Shown: positions 1-6,747 of the stretch, piece after piece
Layout: the number at the start of each line of letters is the position of its first letter
How positions within the stretch are numbered: the stretch's first letter is position 1
Assembly: GCA_013362295.1 (NCBI GenBank)
Contig: JABFWJ010000285.1
Coordinates: forward strand, 1 to 7,470
Source of the DNA: Thermoleophilia bacterium
GTDB taxonomy: Bacteria > Actinomycetota > Thermoleophilia > Gaiellales > Gaiellaceae
DNA: 7,470 nucleotides
Direction: 5' to 3'
Notes under the pieces: model-generated
Told to the model about the DNA's origin: nothing
What the model saw: only the letters and a program-made list of their open reading frames with translations
The model's database searches: none
Program-made: the position numbers and the translations under genes

Positions 1-1187
<1,187 letters not shown>

Positions 1188-1193
1188 GACGGT

Positions 1194-1910
1194 CTACGTC
1201 TTCGCTGTGTCTTTCTTGGCGTCCTTTGCGGGGGACACCTTGTACCCGACGCCCCACACGGTGACGATCGGCGACGCGTCGCCGAGCTTGCGGCGGAGCT
1301 GCCGGACGTGCACGTCGACGGTGCGTGTGTCGCCGGCGAAGGTGTAGCCCCACACGCGCTCGAGCAGCTGGTCGCGCGTCAGCACGAGCCCCCGATGGTC
1401 GAGCAGCTCCCACAGCAGGTCGAACTCCTTCGGGGCGAGCTGCACCTCTTCCTCGCCGACCTTGACCTCGCGGCGTCCGGCGTCGACGTGCAGGTCGCCG
1501 TGCTCGATCGTCTCGCTCTCGCGCTCGCGCCGTTCCGGGGCCGCGCGGCGGAGGATCGACTTCACACGGGCGACGAGCTCGCGCGGGTTGAACGGCTTCG
1601 TCAGGTAGTCGTCCGCGCCGACCTCGAGCCCGATGATCTTGTCGACGTCCTCGTCGCGTGCCGTCAGCATCAGGATCGGCACGTCGCTCGACTGGCGGAT
1701 CCGCTTCGTGACCTCGATGCCGTCGATGTCGGGCAGCATCAGGTCGAGGACGATCAACCCCGGCATCTCCTGCGCGACCTGGGCGAGCGCGTCGCTGCCG
1801 TTCGCAGCGGTGCGCACGACGTAGCCGGCGTTCTTCAGGTACAGCGAGACGAAGCTGGCAATCGAGCTCTCGTCCTCGACCACCAGGATGTTGGGGGCCG
1901 CGGCGTTCAC
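1194..1910 (-). CDS. OmpR/PhoB-family response regulator
   Basis: DNA-binding transcription factor controlled by phosphorylation, 238 residues, the normal length for the family. The receiver domain (about residues 7-120) has all the expected residues: acidic pair E12/D13, phospho-acceptor D56 in VLDLMLPDIDG, switch T83 in LMLTARD, and K105 in LTKPF. A charged linker (about 121-135) leads to a winged-helix effector domain (about 136-230) with the typical LAPKEFDLLWELL, VWGY and TVDVHVRQLRRKLG elements and a closing GVGYKV. The C-terminal tail is Lys/Asp/Thr-rich. The start is GTG, one base after the stop of the secreted-protein gene. There is no clear ribosome site, which points to translational coupling. 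It lies directly before the kinase gene and is surely its partner. The target genes are unknown; the divergent antiporter promoter and its own operon promoter are the nearest candidates, by inference. Confidence 0.97.
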   Translation of the reverse strand: MNAAAPNILVVEDESSIASFVSLYLKNAGYVVRTAANGSDALAQVAQEMPGLIVLDLMLPDIDGIEVTKRIRQSSDVPILMLTARDEDVDKIIGLEVGADDYLTKPFNPRELVARVKSILRRAAPERRERESETIEHGDLHVDAGRREVKVGEEEVQLAPKEFDLLWELLDHRGLVLTRDQLLERVWGYTFAGDTRTVDVHVRQLRRKLGDASPIVTVWGVGYKVSPAKDAKKDTAKT

Positions 1911-1911
1911 G

Positions 1912-2403
1912 CTACGGCGTGGTGGCGGGTTGGACCCCGAAGCGGTAGACGCGGGTCAGCACCGGGAGCGGAACCCATTTCCCGTTGTCGAGCGAGAAGT
2001 CGCCCGGATCGGAGAAGGCATCGCCGGTCAGCCACGCGGTGCCGACGCCGACTGCCGTCAGGTCGATGCCCGCGCCCTTGAACCGGAGCCGGTACTTCCC
2101 ACCGGTGACGCGGAAGTGCAGGTCTTTGCCGGTGTAGACCGTGACGAAGTCGTCTTTCTGCTCGACGCCTTCGGCGCCGCTCACGAAGATCGCCCCGTCG
2201 CCGAGCAAAGGATCGGTGGCCACCAGCTTCCCGCTGTCCATCTGCCCCCACACGGTGCCGCGTGTGCCGGAGAGAACGACACTTCCGGCCGCGGCCTTCA
2301 GCTCCAACACCCCGTCGCCCGTTGCCCGCGCAGCGGCGACCGCCGCAGGGACGGCGACGAGACCGCAGAGCAGGGTCAGACAGAGTCGGCGCATCGACAG
2401 CAA
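1912..2403 (-). CDS. Hypothetical secreted beta-rich protein, first gene of the two-component operon
   Basis: A 163-residue protein that I do not recognise as a named family. It has a classic export signal: basic n-region (MRR), hydrophobic core (LCLTLLCGLVAVPAAVA) and an Ala-rich cleavage region near residues 22-27. No lipobox is seen. The mature part alternates short hydrophobic and charged segments with many Gly and Asp (for example GTRGTVWGQ, FRVTGGKYRLRFKG), suggesting an all-beta fold outside the membrane. The TTG start at 2403 is preferred over the ATG at 2394 because AGGA lies 7 bases before the TTG but 16 before the ATG; both are in frame, so only three residues differ. It ends one base before the regulator's GTG. 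Co-transcription with a regulator and kinase suggests it senses or modulates the same envelope signal, which is inference only. Confidence 0.85.
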   Translation of the reverse strand: MLSMRRLCLTLLCGLVAVPAAVAAARATGDGVLELKAAAGSVVLSGTRGTVWGQMDSGKLVATDPLLGDGAIFVSGAEGVEQKDDFVTVYTGKDLHFRVTGGKYRLRFKGAGIDLTAVGVGTAWLTGDAFSDPGDFSLDNGKWVPLPVLTRVYRFGVQPATTP

Positions 2404-2419
2404 CAGTCTTTCCTACCCG

Positions 2420-2425
2420 ATTATG
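2420..2425 (-). promoter_or_regulatory. Possible -10 box for the secreted protein/regulator/kinase operon
   Basis: On the minus strand this reads CATAAT, one base from the sigma70 consensus TATAAT, in an AT-richer island between the divergent antiporter and secreted-protein genes. No good -35 box stands 16-18 bases upstream. The predicted start of transcription would fall close to the AGGA ribosome site, giving a very short leader. It is plausible as the operon promoter, but it rests on one hexamer. Confidence 0.3.
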
Positions 2426-2444
2426 CCCTGAATGATCGAAACGT

Positions 2445-2450
2445 AAGGAC
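2445..2450 (+). promoter_or_regulatory. Ribosome binding site that decides the antiporter start
   Basis: AAGGAC followed by five T residues and then GTG at 2456 gives normal spacing. This favours the GTG at 2456 over the in-frame GTG at 2486. The in-frame TAA at 2444-2446 overlaps the site and rules out any longer protein in this frame. Confidence 0.6.
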
Positions 2451-2455
2451 TTTTT

Positions 2456-3559
2456 GTGCGTGCGCGGGGTAGCCTCGCGCCTCCCGTGAGGATCCCGCCG
2501 CCCGCACTGTTCCTCGTCGCCTCCGCGCTCGCGTCGGATCTCGTCCCGGCGCTCGCGCCGTCGGTCTCGCGCGTCGAGCTCGTCGTCACCGTCGCGCTCG
2601 TCGTCATCCTCTTCGACGGCGGCGCCGACATCGGCTGGCGGCGCTTCCGGATCGCAGCGGTTCCGATCGTCTCGCTGGGCGTCCCAGGAACGTTCGCGAC
2701 CGCCGGTCTTGTCACGGTGTTCGCGCACGCCGTGTTCGGCTTCGGCTGGCTGACGGCCGGCCTCGTCGGCGCCGCGATCGCGCCGACCGACCCCGCCGTC
2801 GTCTTCTCGGTGCTGGGCAACCACGAGCTGCGCGGGCGCGCGCGCACGATCCTCGAAGGGGAGTCCGGTGCCAACGACCCGGTCGGGATCGCGCTGATGC
2901 TCGGGCTGATCGCGCTCGCCACCCACACCGACGCGACGTTCTGGATCGTCGTCCGCGTCTTCCTCGAGCAGATCGCGATCGGCCTCGTCGTGGGCCTCGC
3001 GGGCGGGCTGCTCGAGCGGCGCCTGCTGCGCATCGGCTGGCTGCGGACGCTGGTCCTCGTCGCGGTCGTCTACGTCCTCGCCGACCTGGCGCACGGCTCA
3101 GGGTTCCTCGCCGTCTTCGTGATGGGTCTCGTCGTCGGCGACATCGAAGCCCCCTCTCAGTCGCTGCAGGACCGCGTGGCCTCGGCCGCGGAGATCGTCG
3201 CCTTCGTCGCGCTTGGGCTGACGGTGCATCTCTCGGGGATCGGCTGGGGCCGCTGGGGCGAGGGCCTCGCCCTGGCGGCGTTCCTCGCGCTCGTCGGGCG
3301 CCCCCTCGTCGCGGGCGCGTTGCTCATGCCTGCGCGCCTCGATCGCGGCGAGCGTCTGTTCGTGCTCTGGGCCGGGCTGAAGGGAGCGGTCCCGATCCTG
3401 CTGGCGGCGTTCGCGGTCACCCACCACGTGCACGAGGCGGCACGGATCTACGAGACCGTCTTCGTCGTCGTGCTTGCGTCCGTCGTCGTGCAGGGCGGGA
3501 CAATCCCCACTGCTGCGCGACGGCTTGCGGCTACGCGACCCGCCGCACGTGTCGCGTAA
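2456..3559 (+). CDS. CPA1/NhaP-type cation:proton antiporter, apparently lacking the first membrane helix
   Basis: Membrane antiporter exchanging Na+ or K+ for H+, 367 residues with about eleven hydrophobic helices. Family hallmarks seen: DGG at 54-56, the TDP motif in APTDPAVVFSVLG (T111, D112, P113), the ESGANDP ion-site motif (E136, N140, D141), GRP at 281-283, WAGLKGAVPI near 305-314, and VVQGGT near 344-349. The Asn-Asp pair is typical of electroneutral CPA1 members. The protein starts almost directly at RIPPPALFLV, which in relatives follows a first helix and a basic loop, so TM1 seems absent. An in-frame TAA at 2444-2446 blocks extension, and I see no such helix in other frames upstream. 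No C-terminal TrkA-C or nucleotide-binding domain follows. It is divergent from the two-component operon, a possible regulatory link. The family is secure; transport ability is uncertain. Confidence 0.93.
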   Translation: MRARGSLAPPVRIPPPALFLVASALASDLVPALAPSVSRVELVVTVALVVILFDGGADIGWRRFRIAAVPIVSLGVPGTFATAGLVTVFAHAVFGFGWLTAGLVGAAIAPTDPAVVFSVLGNHELRGRARTILEGESGANDPVGIALMLGLIALATHTDATFWIVVRVFLEQIAIGLVVGLAGGLLERRLLRIGWLRTLVLVAVVYVLADLAHGSGFLAVFVMGLVVGDIEAPSQSLQDRVASAAEIVAFVALGLTVHLSGIGWGRWGEGLALAAFLALVGRPLVAGALLMPARLDRGERLFVLWAGLKGAVPILLAAFAVTHHVHEAARIYETVFVVVLASVVVQGGTIPTAARRLAATRPAARVA

Positions 3560-3740
3560 GGCCGCCGACCTGCACGCGCTCGAAGGCGTCGACGATACGG
3601 ATCGCGCCGGCATCGCGCGCCGCGGGCTCGCAGACCACGTACACCGTCTGGTCGCGCCGGGCCCAGCGCCAGGTCCGGTAGCGCTCCCCGGCGAGCAACG
3701 TGCGGCGGCAGACCTGGCACATCGCCATCTGCCGGTGCAC
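3531..3740 (-). CDS. Small Cys-motif protein (zinc-ribbon-like), unknown function
   Basis: A 69-residue basic protein with a treble-clef-like start CQVCRRTLLAGERY (C8, C11) and a second part VYVVCEP with only one cysteine (C37). The position where a second CxxC would place its first Cys is a tyrosine (Y34, codon TAC, one base from TGC). G/C-rich third positions throughout support real coding. I used the GTG at 3740, but the in-frame ATGs at 3728 and 3722 are also possible; the last starts right at the motif (MCQVC), and none has a convincing ribosome site. It follows the thiolase by 51 bases on the same strand, so it is probably the last gene of that operon. Its final 29 bases overlap the convergent antiporter gene. 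It could be a zinc-bound RNA- or protein-interaction module; function unknown. Confidence 0.72.
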   Translation of the reverse strand: MHRQMAMCQVCRRTLLAGERYRTWRWARRDQTVYVVCEPAARDAGAIRIVDAFERVQVGGLTRHVRRVA

Positions 3741-3791
3741 GCTACGCGCGGTGCCGGACGGCGCCCACTCACCGCGCGAGCTGCGCGGCGT

Positions 3792-4991
3792 CTACACGCG
3801 CTCGACGACCCCGGCGATCGCCATCCCGAAGCCGACGCACATCGACGCGATGCCGTACCGCGCGTTGCGCCGCTCCAGCTCGGAGACGAGGGTCGAGGTG
3901 ATCCGCGCCCCGGTCGCCCCGAGTGGGTGGCCGAGCGAGATGCCGCCGCCGTTCGGGTTGACGTCGTCCATCCGCTCCTCGAGGCGCAGGTCCTTGACCG
4001 TCTGGAGGACGACGGACGCGAACGCCTCGTTCACCTCGATCACGCTCATGTCGTCCATCGTCAAACCCGCTTTCGCGAGCGCCTTCTCCATCGCCTGGGG
4101 GTTGCCGTGCAGCATCCGCGTCGGGTCGACACCGGCAAGGCCGAAGGAGACGAAGCGCGCCCGCGGACGAAGCCCGAGACGATCGACCGCGGCCGCGCTC
4201 GCGATCAGCACTGCGGCCGAGCCGTCGACGATCTGCGATGAGTTGCCCGCCGTGACAACGCCATCCGGGCGGAAGGCCGGCTTCAGCGCGGCCAGCGCCT
4301 CCGCGGAGGTCTCGCGGCGCGGCGCCTCGTCCACCGCGAACACGGCCGGCGCAGCCACGGCCGCTCCCCCACTTTGTGTTGACTCAACACTATGTGGGGT
4401 CGGGCCGCCGGCCCCGTCCGGAAGCTCGATCGGAACGATCTCGCGGTCGAAGCGCCCGCTGTCCGAGGCGGCGATCGCGCGGCGGTGCGACTCGAGCGAA
4501 AATGCGTCGAGCTCCTCGCGCGACAACCCCCACTCTTCCGCAAGCAGCTCTGCCGACGTTCCCTGCATGACGATCTCGAAGCGATCGGTGACGCGCTCCG
4601 AGATCGAGCCGCCGTTCGAGCCCATCGGGACGCGCGACATCATCTCGACACCCGCCGAGACGACGAGGTCGAGCTGACCCGCCATGACCGCTGCGGCCGC
4701 GTTGAAGTTCGTCTGCATGGAGGAGCCGCACTGACGGTCGACGGTCGTCGCCGACACCTCGACCGGCCAGCCGGCCGCCATCACCGCCATGCGGCCGACG
4801 TTCCAGCCCTGTTCGCCGATCTGCGTGACGCAGCCCATCTGCACGTCCTCGATCTCCAGGGGATCGATGTCGTGCCGGGAGACGAGACCGTTCAGCACCT
4901 GGGCTGCGAGGTCGTCGCCGCGCAGCACCGAGAGCGTGCCGTTCTTGCGGCCGATCGGCGAGCGAACCGCATCGACGATGAAAGCGTCCAT
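3792..4991 (-). CDS. Acetyl-CoA acyltransferase (thiolase)
   Basis: Cytoplasmic thiolase of 399 residues that cleaves 3-ketoacyl-CoA with CoA, or condenses two acyl-CoAs. Catalytic residues are all present: nucleophile C88 in DRQCGSSMQ, the VNEAFA motif, H355 in GGGISLGHPLGATGAR, and acid/base C385 in MCVGFGM. It resembles the degradative, FadA-like branch (QGTSAELLAEEWGLSREELDAFSLESH). The ATG at 4991 is chosen because MDAFIVDAVRSPIGR is the usual beginning; GGAG lies at 5005-5008, 13 bases from the ATG and 10 from an alternative GTG at 4994. The start is 4 bases past the hydrolase stop. Oddity: between EIVPIELPDG and VDEAPRRETS the loop is longer than I expect, and residues 198-209 (TPHSVESTQSGG) are encoded by a palindrome. 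The loop lies away from the catalytic motifs, so activity may be kept. The exact substrate is unknown. Confidence 0.95.
   Translation of the reverse strand: MDAFIVDAVRSPIGRKNGTLSVLRGDDLAAQVLNGLVSRHDIDPLEIEDVQMGCVTQIGEQGWNVGRMAVMAAGWPVEVSATTVDRQCGSSMQTNFNAAAAVMAGQLDLVVSAGVEMMSRVPMGSNGGSISERVTDRFEIVMQGTSAELLAEEWGLSREELDAFSLESHRRAIAASDSGRFDREIVPIELPDGAGGPTPHSVESTQSGGAAVAAPAVFAVDEAPRRETSAEALAALKPAFRPDGVVTAGNSSQIVDGSAAVLIASAAAVDRLGLRPRARFVSFGLAGVDPTRMLHGNPQAMEKALAKAGLTMDDMSVIEVNEAFASVVLQTVKDLRLEERMDDVNPNGGGISLGHPLGATGARITSTLVSELERRNARYGIASMCVGFGMAIAGVVERV
4367..4399. repeat. 33-base palindromic element lying in frame inside the thiolase gene
   Basis: Two 16-base arms (4367-4382 and 4384-4399) around a single central base, C4383; 14 of 16 positions pair, the two mismatches flanking position 4374/4392. 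The inner 15 bases GTGTTGACTCAACAC (4376-4390) form a perfect palindrome with 7-base arms, and the outer six bases are CCCCAC/GTGGGG. Base use is far more AT-rich in the core than the surrounding gene. It encodes thiolase residues 198-209. There is no T-tract and it sits mid-gene, so it is not a terminator. It looks like a REP-like or small insertion element fixed as coding sequence. The palindrome is directly visible; the insertion history is inferred. Confidence 0.8.
4402..4414. repeat. Second short palindrome adjoining the first
   Basis: GGGCCGCCGGCCC is a perfect palindrome with 6-base arms around C4408, starting 3 bases after the larger palindrome ends. In such GC-rich DNA a repeat of this size can arise by chance, but its position suggests it may be part of the same compound element. 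Confidence 0.4.
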
Positions 4992-4995
4992 CACG

Positions 4996-5589
4996 TCAAC
5001 TGTACTCCGGTTCCCACGGCCGCTCGTGGTGCGCGAGATACACCCGACGGGGGCGCAGCTCGTGCACACGGCGGATCGAGGGCGTCGGGCCGTCGATCAG
5101 CTCGCGCATCGAATACGTGACGTCGCCGCCGAGTACGACGACGCCGTCGGCGGTCTCGACGACGACGGCCTGGTGGCCGGCCGAGTGACCCGGCGTGAAG
5201 AGGACCGAGACGCCCGGGAACAGGTCGGCGTCGCCGTCCACCTCGACGTACGACTCACCGTCGAAGTGCACCCAGTCGACGAGGTAGCCGGGCTCGACGG
5301 CTGCCTCCAGCTCCGCACGCTGCACGTAGGTGGGCGTCCCCGCGAACCGGCGATTGCCGCCGCAGTGGTCGAAGTGCAGGTGGGTGTTGACGACCGCGGC
5401 GACCTCGCCCAGCTTCGGCCACGGGCGGAGCACCGGCCGCCACTGCTCGTCGAGGGCCGGCGTCGAGTCGATCATCCCCGTGTCGACGAGGATCGTGCCG
5501 GCCGAGCCCTCGATCGCCCACCCGAAGACGGGCCACAGCTCGCCCTCGACCGTGACGTCGCAGAAGTGGATCGGGCGGACGGCGTTCAA
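4996..5589 (-). CDS. Metallo-beta-lactamase-fold hydrolase, AHL-lactonase-like
   Basis: A 197-residue two-metal hydrolase. The metal ligands are complete: H70, H72, D74 and H75 in NTHLHFDHCGGN, H135 in FTPGHSAGHQ, D156 in VLGGDVTYS, and H187 near the C-terminus in YLAHHERPW. An early VDTGM strand (35-39) is also typical. The HxHxDH signature with bridging Asp and a third His is shared with AiiA/AttM-type N-acyl-homoserine lactonases, glyoxalase II and many other hydrolases. At 197 residues it is shorter than AiiA-class lactonases of about 250, so quorum quenching is only one possibility. The start is a TTG at 5589 overlapping the upstream gene's stop in a TTGA arrangement, a classic coupling signal; no other in-frame start precedes the first beta strands. 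The stop lies 4 bases before the thiolase ATG. Fold secure, substrate open. Confidence 0.92.
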   Translation of the reverse strand: MNAVRPIHFCDVTVEGELWPVFGWAIEGSAGTILVDTGMIDSTPALDEQWRPVLRPWPKLGEVAAVVNTHLHFDHCGGNRRFAGTPTYVQRAELEAAVEPGYLVDWVHFDGESYVEVDGDADLFPGVSVLFTPGHSAGHQAVVVETADGVVVLGGDVTYSMRELIDGPTPSIRRVHELRPRRVYLAHHERPWEPEYS

Positions 5590-6506
5590 TCCGCGAGCGC
5601 CGGCTCGAGCGCGACCGCGCGCCTCGCCCGCCGTTCGAACCAGAGGCTCACCACGAAGAACGTGACGACGGCGTAGGCCCAGCCCGCGATGATGTCGACG
5701 AGGTAGTGCTCGCCCGAGTAGACGAGCGCAAACGCCATCGCCGGCGGATACAACGCGAGCAGCACGCGCGTCCAGCGCGGGACGATCCGCCACAAGAACA
5801 GCGCGATCAGCAGCGCATACGCGCCGTGCAGTGACGGCATCGCCGCGACGTTGTTCGCGTAGTGCTGCCCTTTTTCGAAGAGCGACCCGTAGTGCGCGAT
5901 CGGTACGTGATGCCACACGATGCCGACGAGGCGGTTCGACTCTCCGATCGTGCCGTGCCGTGCGGCGAGCCATGGCGGAACGGCCGGATAAAGCGCGTAG
6001 GTGGCGAAGCCCGACAACGCGAGTACGCACACCATCGTCGCGAAGCGGGCGAAGCGGTCGTGCGCCCACGTCCAGAGCACCGCCGCGACGACGAGCGTCG
6101 CGAAGAAGTGCGAGAGGTACACGAGCCACGTCGCGTAGTCCCACCAGTGAAGATCGCTGCCCCCGTCCCAGAGATGCGACTGCAGCCAGACCGTCGGGAT
6201 CGGCCTTCCGAACAGCGCTGCCTCGAGGTGGATCTGCGGGAACTCGCGTGCGGGGAAGACGAGCCCGTCCGCAAAGCCGCGCAACCGGTCGTAGAGGAGA
6301 AGCACGGCGATGAACGGGCCCCACTCGAGCACGAGCCTCGGCACGCGACGGCGCAGGTCGGTGACGGAGAAGGCGGCCATCCCGAGCGCGAACCACAGGA
6401 ACACGAGGTCGCGCGACGTCGGGACGCCGACGGTGGCGATCATCACGACCGACGCGGCGAGATAGGCCGCGGGCACCCAGAGCCGGAGTCCGTTCCGCGG
6501 GCTCAC
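5586..6506 (-). CDS. PAP2-superfamily membrane phosphatase/phosphotransferase (Aur1-like)
   Basis: Integral membrane protein of 306 residues with about six to eight hydrophobic helices. The catalytic motifs fit the PAP2_3 (Aur1/Ipt1-like) group: YPAVPPW near 172-179, AAMPSLHGAY (S225, H227), and SGEHYLVDIIAGW (H267, D271), where the two histidines and aspartate form the phosphotransfer site facing the outer side of the membrane. Members act on lipid phosphates, or move inositol-phosphate or similar head groups between lipids. A second domain is not seen. The GTG start at 6506 has GAGGA placed 7 bases upstream, giving good support. It is first in the operon with the metallo-hydrolase and thiolase, and divergent from the small membrane-protein gene. 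Its neighbours hint at lipid metabolism, but the actual lipid is unknown. Confidence 0.93.
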   Translation of the reverse strand: MSPRNGLRLWVPAAYLAASVVMIATVGVPTSRDLVFLWFALGMAAFSVTDLRRRVPRLVLEWGPFIAVLLLYDRLRGFADGLVFPAREFPQIHLEAALFGRPIPTVWLQSHLWDGGSDLHWWDYATWLVYLSHFFATLVVAAVLWTWAHDRFARFATMVCVLALSGFATYALYPAVPPWLAARHGTIGESNRLVGIVWHHVPIAHYGSLFEKGQHYANNVAAMPSLHGAYALLIALFLWRIVPRWTRVLLALYPPAMAFALVYSGEHYLVDIIAGWAYAVVTFFVVSLWFERRARRAVALEPALAD

Positions 6507-6517
6507 GGCGGCATCCT

Positions 6518-6550
6518 CGCATGCCGGTTGTTTTGTGCTCGGCGCATGCG
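6518..6550. repeat. Inverted repeat in the divergent intergenic region, possible operator
   Basis: CGCATGC at 6518-6524 and GCATGCG at 6544-6550 form perfect 7-base inverted arms, 26 bases centre to centre. The interval is AT-richer (GTTGTTTTGTG) and lies between the divergent PAP2 and small membrane-protein genes. Each arm contains the self-palindromic GCATGC. The spacing fits two helical turns plus a half, so a dimeric regulator is possible, but the arms are short. Confidence 0.35.
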
Positions 6551-6564
6551 GTCACTTACCGCTC

Positions 6565-6732
6565 ATGGTCGGCGCCTTCGCACTCGCGTTCGCCCTCGTC
6601 GTGATCGGACTGGTCGCCGGCGTTGCGCTTCCCGGCGCAGGTTGGATCCTGGCCGTCATCCTCGTCTTCGCCGCGATCCTCGTCGTCGTCCGGGCCTTCG
6701 CCGGGGGACGCGAAGCCGCGCCGAGGGCGTAG
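6565..6732 (+). CDS. Small two-helix membrane protein, unknown function
   Basis: A 55-residue, very hydrophobic protein with two membrane helices (about residues 2-21 and 24-44, split by the GAG turn) and a short basic tail ending in EAAPRA. I do not recognise a family. Coding is supported by consistent G/C third positions. The ATG at 6565 is chosen; an in-frame GTG at 6535 would add 10 residues but would run through the inverted repeat and sit 28 bases from the divergent start. Neither has a visible ribosome site. It ends 15 bases before the zinc-ribbon gene, on the same strand. Small proteins of this kind are often annotated only as hypothetical. Confidence 0.55.
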   Translation: MVGAFALAFALVVIGLVAGVALPGAGWILAVILVFAAILVVVRAFAGGREAAPRA

Positions 6733-6733
6733 T

Positions 6734-6739
6734 TACACT
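6734..6739 (+). promoter_or_regulatory. Possible -10 box giving a leaderless zinc-ribbon transcript
   Basis: TACACT fits the TAnnnT pattern of sigma70-type -10 boxes and ends 8 bases before the ATG at 6748. Transcription starting about 7-9 bases downstream would begin at or next to the start codon, so the message would be leaderless. No Shine-Dalgarno sequence is seen other than a GGGG touching the ATG, and no clear -35 box is present, as is common in high-GC actinobacteria. Confidence 0.4.
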
Positions 6740-6747
6740 CGACGGGG

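Noticed and set aside
1907..3094. Long minus-strand open frame opposite the antiporter
   Set aside because: Low-complexity Arg/Asp/Glu-rich product with no motif; the antiporter on the other strand has clear family motifs.
4367..4399. Rho-independent terminator reading of the palindrome
   Set aside because: It has no T-tract on either strand and lies in the middle of an intact coding region.
4992..5069. 26-residue N-terminal extension of the thiolase
   Set aside because: The extension overlaps the hydrolase gene; thiolases normally begin at the MDAFIVDAV-type strand, and the ATG at 4991 fits.
4996..5589. A firm quorum-quenching (AHL lactonase) assignment
   Set aside because: The metal-binding motif is shared by many hydrolases, the protein is short, and no quorum-sensing gene is nearby.
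5590..6555. Upstream extension of the metallo-hydrolase frame to position 6555
   Set aside because: The extension runs through the PAP2 gene in another frame and yields an Arg-rich product without motifs. The TTG at 5589 gives a complete hydrolase with a coupled start.
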